A stretch of 64,000 bases of DNA from JAJRXR01 sp041402005 (lineage in GTDB: Bacteria; Planctomycetota; Phycisphaerae; Phycisphaerales; UBA1924): positions 186,001 to 250,000 of the forward strand of contig JAWKTB010000005.1 of NCBI GenBank assembly GCA_041402005.1. The letters run 5' to 3'. Of the stretch, positions 36,311-43,044 are shown piece after piece. How positions within the stretch are numbered: position 1 is the stretch's first letter; every line of letters begins with the position of its first letter. The translations under genes and the position numbers were made by a program. The notes beneath the pieces were generated by a model. It made no database searches and was not told where the DNA came from. It saw only the letters and a list, made by a program, of their open reading frames with translations.

Positions 36311-36879
36311 ATGACCGACCCACCTCCCCAATCCCGCAAAAAGCCCACCGCTACGAACTCGCAAACCAAGCCCGCTTCCTCACCTTCTCCTGTCACGATC
36401 ACCAACCCCTCCTCGCGACACCCGCAGCCCGCAACGCCTTCGCCACCTCCCTCGCCAAGGCCCGCACCACCTACAACTTCAAGCTCCTCGCCTGGGTCGC
36501 CATGCCCGAGCACGTCCACCTCCTCCTCGTCCCCGACCTCCCAAAATGGCCCGTCCCCAAACTCCTCTGGGGCCTCAAACGCGGCTCCTCCACCCGAATC
36601 AAGAACGCCCTCCGCGCCACCGCTGACCCTCTACACGGTGCCACGGCTGACCCGAAGGGCAGCCGTGCAACTACCCCTCCTCCTCCCTCCTCTCCCATCT
36701 GGCAACCCGGTGGCGGCTACGACCGCAACATCCGCGACCTCGCCGAACTCAACGAGAAGATCACCTACATCCACAACAACCCCGTCACCCGCGCCCTCGT
36801 CCCCCACCCCGAAGACTGGCCCTGGTCCTCCGCGACCTGGTACCGAACCGGCACGGGCCTCGTCACGATCGATCGATAG
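36311..36879 (+). pseudogene. REP-associated tyrosine transposase (RAYT), frameshifted and with an internal REP
   Basis: IS200-like single-strand transposase domain. From 36313 the frame reads HRYELANQARFLTFSCH, then MPEHVHLLLVP (the HUH pair), GGGYDRNIRDLAELNEKITY and IHNNPV (catalytic Tyr), ending PEDWPWSSATWY. The only good ATG (36311, MTDPPPQSRK) is one frame off; joining needs a -1 shift at the A-run 36338-36342 (CGC AAA AAG). About 25 extra residues (RATADPLHGATADPKGSRAT...) are encoded by a palindrome copy inserted in frame. It may be dead or use programmed frameshifting; I cannot tell which. Confidence 0.75.
36637..36671. repeat. REP-like palindrome, copy 4 (inside RAYT)
   Basis: GGTGCCACGGCTG, ACCCGAAGGG, CAGCCGTGCAAC, identical to copy 1. 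It lies inside the transposase reading frame without breaking it. A partial head copy (GCCACCGCTGACCC) stands just upstream at 36616-36629. Confidence 0.88.
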
Positions 36880-36900
36880 TCTCCATAATCCCGCGCAAGT

Positions 36901-36933
36901 GCACGGCTGCCCTGGCGGGTCAGCCGTGGCACC
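36901..36933. repeat. REP-like palindrome, copy 5 (downstream of RAYT, inverted)
   Basis: GCACGGCTGCCC, TGGC, GGGTCAGCCGTGGCACC: the same palindrome in the opposite orientation, 22 bp after the RAYT stop. With copy 3 it flanks the transposase as an inverted pair, the usual arrangement of a RAYT with its REPs. Confidence 0.85.
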
Positions 36934-36949
36934 ATCGGAATGCCCCCGA

Positions 36950-37453
36950 TCAGTCTGCCAAGAACAAAACGAATGGCTTCGTGACCGTTTCGCGGTATCG
37001 CACTGTCGCCGGATCAAGAACCTCGAATACTGCGATCTTGACGCGAGGGTAGAACGCCGCAGGACGCCTGTGGTAGCCGGATGGAACATCCTCAGTTACA
37101 AACTCGGACGCGATGGCACGAAGGCTGATGTTATCGCAGAAGAAGATGTACCTGCACTCTCCAGGCATTATCGTCCCGCCGTCGGCTTTTGCGAGGCGTA
37201 CACCAATGAAACAGATTTCCAGCCGGTCAGTCCTTCCAGGCGCTCCAGAGTAGGGCTGTACGGAGTAATCCAACGCCATGAAAGCGGGCGCGCCACGCTC
37301 CGCAACTACTTCGGACAGCAACAATGGGCGAGGCGAGGCAGCCTCTCTTGCCACTACGAAGAGGGCAGATGCAAGCAACGCTATCACAACTAGGCAGCCG
37401 AGCGTGATACTCAACCGACGTTGAATGCGAGTTGCTTCTACATCCGAAGGCAT
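36950..37453 (-). CDS. Hypothetical membrane-anchored protein
   Basis: 167 residues. A single N-terminal membrane segment (LGCLVVIALLASALFVV) precedes an exported region with LEICFIGVRLA, ECRYIFFCDNISLRAIASEF and a C-terminus FVLFLAD. The base composition is less GC-rich and its codons less biased than those of the neighbours, which may mean recent acquisition. Family not recognised. Confidence 0.6.
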   Translation of the reverse strand: MPSDVEATRIQRRLSITLGCLVVIALLASALFVVAREAASPRPLLLSEVVAERGAPAFMALDYSVQPYSGAPGRTDRLEICFIGVRLAKADGGTIMPGECRYIFFCDNISLRAIASEFVTEDVPSGYHRRPAAFYPRVKIAVFEVLDPATVRYRETVTKPFVLFLAD

Positions 37454-37924
37454 CGTTCATCTCATCCAAAGGTCGGTACGTAGGATCCATGCTAGGATCG
37501 CGCCGAAGCGAGCTGGTGCGTGCACCGTGTACGCCCTCCCTGCTGGGCTTCTCCACGACCTCCCCAACCAACAAATCAACACCAACAACCACCCCGCGCG
37601 CGCAAAATCCCCGCCCTCCCCCTCTCCCACTTTGCCTCCCCCCTCCCCCGCCGTACCCTCGCCTCATCCGGCTGCCACAACTCCACACCGACACCAACAC
37701 CCCCGGCGCCTTCTCCCCTGATGCCCGATGCCTGTTCCCTGATGCCTCCCTCGGCGCCCTCTGCGACGTCCATACCCAAGGGCACGCGCACCGCCCGCAC
37801 CCCAAGCAGTTTTCTCCCCCCTCACCACCCCTTCACGGCGTGCTGGTTTCATCCAGACATGAACGCCATCCGAGCCAACTGGCGACGCTAGCGCGACGGC
37901 GAGCCCGGGCGACGCTTCCGTGAC
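37454..37924. other. 471-bp intergenic region, very C-rich on the plus strand
   Basis: Runs of C (for example 37610-37650) dominate. Open frames on both strands look like composition artefacts, rich in Pro/Ser or Arg/Gly. I see no gene, tRNA or convincing hairpin. Confidence 0.45.
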
Positions 37925-38248
37925 ATGTACGAGGCCCGCCACGAACGCCGCGGCGGCTCCTTCACGCTCGTGCGACTCGCCATGCTCTCGCTCGCGGTCC
38001 TGCTGATCGTCGGCGGCCTCGCGATCGGGTGGCTCCCGGGGCCAGGCGGGTTCATCGCCATCTTCGGCGTCGCGATCTTCGCCCAGGAGCTGTACCCCGT
38101 GGCGTGGCTGTCGGATCGGACCGAACTCCTTCTCCGCGACGCCTGGAGCTGGTTCCTCTCGCTCGCCCTCGCGGCGAAAGCCGGGCTGATCGCGGCCTGC
38201 CTCGCCCTCACCGCGGGCGCGCTCTACGTGGGCTACCAGATCGTGTGA
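37925..38248 (+). CDS. PGPGW-motif transmembrane protein
   Basis: 107 residues with three hydrophobic segments: LAMLSLAVLLIVGGLAIGW, FIAIFGVAIFAQELYPVAWL and AAKAGLIAACLALTAGALYV. Between the first two is LPGPGGF, matching the PGPGW family of small inner-membrane proteins. Function of the family is unknown. It stands alone. Confidence 0.7.
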   Translation: MYEARHERRGGSFTLVRLAMLSLAVLLIVGGLAIGWLPGPGGFIAIFGVAIFAQELYPVAWLSDRTELLLRDAWSWFLSLALAAKAGLIAACLALTAGALYVGYQIV

Positions 38249-38577
38249 TCGCACCTGGCGCCGTGGAACGCGGTCCGCGGCTTCTCCACAACCTCCTCCT
38301 CCGGCGCCCCATCGCCCAACGACACCCGGGGACCCCGCGCCATGCTCACCACCCTCGCCCTCTTCCTCTGGGGCTGGACTCGCAAACTCTTCCACATCGA
38401 GGACGCGCGTGGTCCGCGAATCGTCAAGCCTGCAGCCAATGCCAAACTCCTACTCGAAATCTCGAGAGCGGTCGCGACAACCCAGCCGTACATGCCCATC
38501 CCACCGCCCACTCGTGAAGGGAATCCGACCCCGCTGAGATTCTCCGAGCGGCCACATTGAAGCCGATACTTGAGGCA
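38249..38577. other. 329-bp region upstream of asnB
   Basis: Holds a possible 72-codon frame (38342-38560, MLTTLALFLWGWTRKLF) with one hydrophobic N-terminus but no ribosome site, so I do not call it. No clear promoter hexamers or terminator seen. Confidence 0.4.
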
Positions 38578-40404
38578 ATGTGCGGCATCCTCGCCATCGC
38601 CACGCCACTCGGCGCCACTCCCTCCGTCACCGACGCCCAGGCCGCGCACATGCGCGACCTGATGTCGCATCGCGGCCCCGACGACGCCACTCTGGAGCGC
38701 CACGCCTCGGTCCTGCTCGCCCACCGTCGCCTGAGCGTCATCGACCCAACCCCCGCCGGGCGCCAGCCGATGACCACCCCCGATGGGCGCTTCACGCTCG
38801 TCTACAACGGCGAGCTCTACAACAACGCGGACCTGCGCGCCGAACTCGAGTCACAAGGCGTCCAGTTCCACTCCACCTGCGACACCGAGACCGTCCTGCA
38901 CGCCCTGGCCCGCTGGGGCGCCGACGCGGCCCCTCGCCTGCGCGGCATGTACGCCTTTGCCCTCCACGATCGCAAGGAGCGAACCCTCCTCCTGGCCCGT
39001 GACCCCCTCGGCATCAAGCCGCTGTACGTGTGGAAGGGGGACGTGGGGGGGCATGCGGAGCTCGTCGCGGCTTCCGAGATCCCAGCGATCCTCGCCCACC
39101 CCCACGTGCCGGTGCGACCGGACCTCGTTGGGATCAGCGCCTATCTGACGACGATCCACCCGGTCATCGGGGCGAGGACGATGTTCGAGGGCGTGCGCGC
39201 GGTCCGAGCGGGTGAGTGGGTCGCCATCGATTTGGCGTCCGGGACGTTGCGTGAACGCGTTGTCGAGACGCGAGTCGGTGATGTCCGGAACGACGACGCG
39301 GTAGGTGTGCGCGAGGTGGTCGAGGACTCGGTGCGGCGGCACCTGCGGTCGGATGTGCGCACATGCTGCCTGCTCTCGGGAGGGCTGGACAGCTCGGTGG
39401 TATGTGCCGTGGCTCGGCGGGAAGCCGACGCCTTGCGGACGTATTGCGCCGGGTCGCGGGACGCGGGGAGCGACTCGGCGGACTTCGAGTTCGCACGCGA
39501 AGTCGCGTCGGCGCTCGGGAGTGAGCACACGGAGGCGGAGGTCACGCGGCAGATGTTCGTCGAGCGGTGGGGGGGGATGGTGGGACGCCAGGGGGTGGTG
39601 CTGTCCACGCCGAACGAGGTGGCGATCAACGAGGTGGCGCGGGCGATCCGGGGGCGTGGGGACGTGGTGACGCTCAGTGGGGAGGGCGCCGACGAGTTAT
39701 TCGGGGGGTACGAGCTGCCGATGGCGCTCGCAGTCGAGCAGGCGTCGGGCTCGGGGCGGCTGCCGTCGAACGGGGGAGATTTTCATCTGGCCTCGGCGGC
39801 GTGGGTTCCTGCGGGGGCCAAGACGGGAGTGCTCAGCGCGGGCGCGGCGCGGGCGGTCGAGGGGGACGCGTGGCTGCGCGAACACTACCGGGCGGAGCAC
39901 GCGCGATGTGAGACGGAGGTCGGGGCGGGCGCGCGAGGGGACGACGAGCGGGACAACCGGGTGCAAGCGCACCTGCGGTTCCATCGGCGAGTGAACCTGG
40001 CAAATCTGCTGCGGCGGCTGGACTCGGCGACGATGCTCGAGTCGGTGGAGGGGCGGACTCCGTTCGCGGACGCGCGGGTGTGCGCGATGGCGGAGGCCCT
40101 CCCTACGTCACGCAAGTTCCGAGCGGCGAACGGGGCGGGCGGCCCGGGGACGAAGATCGCGCTGCGCGAGGCGTTCACGGGGGAACTGCCGGCGTCGGTT
40201 GTCTCACGGGCGAAGGCGAGCTTTCCGCTGCCGTTTCAGGGGTGGGTGGGGGCGTGCGCTGGCGAGTTGCGGCGGTCGGCGCTGGCGCGGGACATATTTG
40301 ATGAACGTGCGATCGAGATGATCGAGGAGCGCGCTGGGGAAGTGTGGCACATGGCGTGGCCCATGATCAACGTCGCGATGTGGGGGCGGCGATGGTGGGG
40401 GTGA
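38578..40404 (+). CDS. asnB: Asparagine synthase (glutamine-hydrolysing)
   Basis: 608 residues starting MCGILAI, so Cys2 is the glutaminase nucleophile; this fixes the start at 38578 rather than a TTG 21 bp upstream. RGPDD (32-36) and VYNGELYN (75-82) complete the Ntn amidotransferase domain. The synthetase domain has the PP-loop LLSGGLDSS (265-273) and LSGEGADELFGGY. It makes asparagine from aspartate, or amidates another acid; asnB paralogues often serve peptide or cell-wall modification. The DNA changes from C-rich to G-rich within the gene near 39.1 kb although the protein is continuous. Confidence 0.9.
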   Translation: MCGILAIATPLGATPSVTDAQAAHMRDLMSHRGPDDATLERHASVLLAHRRLSVIDPTPAGRQPMTTPDGRFTLVYNGELYNNADLRAELESQGVQFHSTCDTETVLHALARWGADAAPRLRGMYAFALHDRKERTLLLARDPLGIKPLYVWKGDVGGHAELVAASEIPAILAHPHVPVRPDLVGISAYLTTIHPVIGARTMFEGVRAVRAGEWVAIDLASGTLRERVVETRVGDVRNDDAVGVREVVEDSVRRHLRSDVRTCCLLSGGLDSSVVCAVARREADALRTYCAGSRDAGSDSADFEFAREVASALGSEHTEAEVTRQMFVERWGGMVGRQGVVLSTPNEVAINEVARAIRGRGDVVTLSGEGADELFGGYELPMALAVEQASGSGRLPSNGGDFHLASAAWVPAGAKTGVLSAGAARAVEGDAWLREHYRAEHARCETEVGAGARGDDERDNRVQAHLRFHRRVNLANLLRRLDSATMLESVEGRTPFADARVCAMAEALPTSRKFRAANGAGGPGTKIALREAFTGELPASVVSRAKASFPLPFQGWVGACAGELRRSALARDIFDERAIEMIEERAGEVWHMAWPMINVAMWGRRWWG

Positions 40405-40410
40405 CCGGCG

Positions 40411-40947
40411 TCAGCACGGCTGGGGCAGCGCTCGATCCTGGGCGACGGGGTTGAGGTCCATGGTCCAGTAGGCGACGGAGCGCCACTTGCCGTGCTTGTA
40501 GCCGACGTCGGGGAAGAGGGCGGCGCGGCGCATGCCGAGGGACTCGTGGAGGGCGACGGAGGCGGGGTTGGGGAGGGTGACGCCGGCGAGCATGGTGCGA
40601 AAGCCGCGGGCGCGGAGGTCGGGGACGAGAGCGGCGTAGAGGGCGCGCCCGACGCCCTGGCGGTGGTGGGCGTGGTCGACGTAGACGGTGATCTCGACCG
40701 ACCAGGCGTACGCGCCTCGCGGGTTCCAGGGGCCGGACTTGCAGAAGCCGATCGTGCGCGCGTCGGGGTGGTCGTCGAGCTGGGCGGCGTAGGCGGGGTA
40801 GCGCGTGCCGAGTTTGTCGAACTGCTCTCGGGTCTGCTCGAGCGTCTGAGGCTCGGTGCCGAAGTGGGCGACGCCGCTGGCGATCTCGTGGTTGAGGATG
40901 TCGGTGATGGCGGGGTAATCGCGCGGCGCGACGGGGCGGGTGTGCAT
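40411..40947 (-). CDS. GNAT N-acetyltransferase, phosphinothricin-acetyltransferase-like
   Basis: 178 residues from the ATG before HTRPVAPRDYPAITDILN. The acetyl-CoA site VDHAHHRQGVGRALYAAL (Q/RxxGxG/A) and ASVALHESLGMRRAALFPDV with GYKHGKWRSVAYW match the PAT/YwnH group, which acetylates amino-acid analogues. It converges on asnB with 6 bp between stops. The substrate cannot be read from sequence. Confidence 0.87.
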   Translation of the reverse strand: MHTRPVAPRDYPAITDILNHEIASGVAHFGTEPQTLEQTREQFDKLGTRYPAYAAQLDDHPDARTIGFCKSGPWNPRGAYAWSVEITVYVDHAHHRQGVGRALYAALVPDLRARGFRTMLAGVTLPNPASVALHESLGMRRAALFPDVGYKHGKWRSVAYWTMDLNPVAQDRALPQPC

Positions 40948-40976
40948 GTACCAGAATACCGGGGGGTGAAAAAGAA

Positions 40977-41009
40977 GCACGGCCGCCCTCGCGGGTCGGC
41001 CGTGCAGCC
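40977..41009. repeat. REP-like palindrome, copy 6 (diverged)
   Basis: GCACGGCCGCCC, TCGC, GGGTCGGCCGTGCAGCC. Same fold as the other copies with paired T-to-C changes on both arms (GGCCG for GGCTG), so the hairpin is kept by compensation. It lies between the lipoprotein and acetyltransferase genes. Confidence 0.75.
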
Positions 41010-41055
41010 GAAAGGTCGTCGTGGAACAGCGCGTGGAACAGCCGAGGCGCGGGCG

Positions 41056-41466
41056 TCAGCCGTTGAGCCAGCGCTCGAGGGCCTCGGGGTGCTCGGTGTA
41101 GTCGATCTCTGAGCGGGACATCTCGACGAGCGAGTCGTCGACGAAGTAGAGCCAGCGCTCGAACTTGGCGTTCTTGGCCTGGGAGTAGGCGTAGACCTGC
41201 CAGACCTCGAGGATGCGCCCATCGTACTCGGCGGCGTCGAACTTCGTGACCAGGTCCGCGGGGTACTGGGCGAGCACCTCGTCCTGGGACATGCCCAGGC
41301 GGACGTTCTTGTTGCACTCGACCAGGTTCGTGAAGACTGGTCCGGAGACCACGCGGTGTGTGTCGGAGGTGTACGAGCGGGTGTCATTGCTCTTGACCGA
41401 GACGATGCACCCGGCAAAGAGGGACAGCGTGGCGAGCAGGGCGGCGACGGTCAAGGTGCGCAGCAT
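41056..41466 (-). CDS. Small lipoprotein, BamE/SmpA-like domain
   Basis: 136 residues. A lipoprotein signal with lipobox SLFAGC is followed by a short region with NVRLGMSQDEVLAQYP, the 'GMxxxEV' turn typical of BamE/SmpA-type and related OMLA domains, then a strand-rich end (EVWQVYAYS, FERWLYFVDDSLVEMS). Such domains bind other envelope proteins. Assignment is weak beyond 'small lipoprotein'. Confidence 0.65.
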   Translation of the reverse strand: MLRTLTVAALLATLSLFAGCIVSVKSNDTRSYTSDTHRVVSGPVFTNLVECNKNVRLGMSQDEVLAQYPADLVTKFDAAEYDGRILEVWQVYAYSQAKNAKFERWLYFVDDSLVEMSRSEIDYTEHPEALERWLNG

Positions 41467-41622
41467 GGGCGGGTCTCCTCAGTGGCTGCCATGTGGTACG
41501 GGAAGCGGGGGTGAACGTTTCACGGATCGGGCAACGGGGGACCGCTGGCGCCGGAAGATCGCTGACACAGGGCGGCGAGTGCGGGGCCTCCCAAGATCAG
41601 CAAGTCTGTGCGGAACGATGAC

Positions 41623-42945
41623 TTAGGGGCAGCCCTCGGCGAACTCCGAGAGGAACGCCACCACATCGGAGAAATCAAACTGCCCGAACGGCTCGGCGTA
41701 GTCGGCGATCGGAAGGCCCTGGCTGAAGGCGGTGAGGAAGGCGACCACGTCGGAGAAGTCGAGCTGGCCGAAGGGCTCGGCGATGTCGGCGCCCGAGCAG
41801 AACTGGAGCCCGGGGGTCGGGAGCGGCACAGTGAACGAACTCTGAACGCCCCCTGGGCGGAAGAGGGCGATGGTGACGTCGGACGTGGTCGGTCTGGACT
41901 CCGTCGTCAGGGAGAACGTGTACGTCGTGCCCCAGCGGACGGCGTTGGCGGACTGGTCGTTGCCGGGCGAGTAGGGGTCCGTGAACCAGGCGACCGAGGC
42001 GTTGCCGATCCAGAAGGCCCAGGGGTCGTTGGAAACGGGTGAGCCGGAGTGGTACTGCGGGGCGTGGAAATCGGGGTCGTAGACCTGCGCGACCACGACC
42101 GGGATGTAGATGCCCGCGGCAGAGAGGTTCGAGCTCTGGTTGTGGATGACGTAGTGGTAGCGCCACGTGCCGTCGCCCTGGTCGACGACCTTGGCGGCGA
42201 TGTGGAAGCGACCATCGCCCTCGATGTCGACCGTCTGCACGACGACGTCGGGGTCTGAGTCGGCCCACGCGAGGATGGCGGGGGTCTCGCTCTGGGTCGA
42301 GCCGAGCAGGGCGAAGCTGAGATTGGGCAGCAGGGTCAGGGCGCGGGAGGAGGCGTTGTTGGCGCCGGCGCCCGCGCTTGCGTCATCCGCAGCGACATAC
42401 TGGAGTTCTGCAAAGTACTGGTCACCCGGCGTCAGCAACGACTCGGGGACCTGAAGGCGTCGGTCGATGACGCTCGCAGGATCGGCGTTGAGGCCGGCGA
42501 AGGGGAAGGGGAAGACGCCGGTCGAGGCGTTGACGCCCGCGCGTGGGGCGAGGCGGGGCTGGTAGGAGGCGAGTTGTGCGGAGTCGGTGTTGGAGCACCC
42601 CGCGCCGAGGTGCGAGGCGTCCTGGGGCGGGGTGCAGAACGCACAGAGATTGCCCTGGAGCGGGATGATGACGTGCTGGGCGAAGGAAAGGCCGACCTGC
42701 TCGAGGCGCCCGTCATGGACGCGGTAGAGGTTCTCGATGATGACCGGATGGGCCGTGGTGTCGAGGTTCCAGGCGAGGTCGGTGTCGCCAAGGTTGCACG
42801 CGGTCGCCGCGAAGGAGTAGGCGTGGATGTCGCCCACCGGGCCGAAGTGGGCGGGGCTGAGGATGTCACCCGCGACGACGTCGGGGCCGGCGAGAGCGGG
42901 GGAGGCGGCGAGGATCGCCGTCAGGGCGAGGTGGCGGGTGGTCAT
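41623..42945 (-). CDS. Secreted GC-type dockerin protein
   Basis: 440 residues. Signal peptide MTTRHLALTAILAASPALAG, then a beta-rich extracellular region (AYSFAATACNLGDTDLAWNL, RYHYVIHNQSSNLSAAGIYI) with two CxxC-like sites around GNLCAFCTPP. The tail has both repeats, CSGADIAEPFGQLDFSDV and ADYAEPFGQFDFSDV, and ends EGCP. First of a minus-strand cluster of such proteins. Body function unknown. Confidence 0.8.
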   Translation of the reverse strand: MTTRHLALTAILAASPALAGPDVVAGDILSPAHFGPVGDIHAYSFAATACNLGDTDLAWNLDTTAHPVIIENLYRVHDGRLEQVGLSFAQHVIIPLQGNLCAFCTPPQDASHLGAGCSNTDSAQLASYQPRLAPRAGVNASTGVFPFPFAGLNADPASVIDRRLQVPESLLTPGDQYFAELQYVAADDASAGAGANNASSRALTLLPNLSFALLGSTQSETPAILAWADSDPDVVVQTVDIEGDGRFHIAAKVVDQGDGTWRYHYVIHNQSSNLSAAGIYIPVVVAQVYDPDFHAPQYHSGSPVSNDPWAFWIGNASVAWFTDPYSPGNDQSANAVRWGTTYTFSLTTESRPTTSDVTIALFRPGGVQSSFTVPLPTPGLQFCSGADIAEPFGQLDFSDVVAFLTAFSQGLPIADYAEPFGQFDFSDVVAFLSEFAEGCP

Positions 42946-43044
42946 GGCTGGTCCCCTCTTGGCTGTTCAGCGCAGGGTACCACGCTGGGGCGGTACGCCC
43001 AAGGGGTGGGTACCCAGCCATTCAGAGGGGCCATCATGAACGGG

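Noticed and set aside
38342..38560. 72-codon small membrane ORF before asnB
   Set aside because: No ribosome site and composition typical of chance frames in this C-rich stretch.
38578..40404. Chromosomal origin at the skew switch
   Set aside because: No dnaA/dnaN genes and no cluster of TTATCCACA-like boxes seen near 39 kb; reported only as a skew observation.
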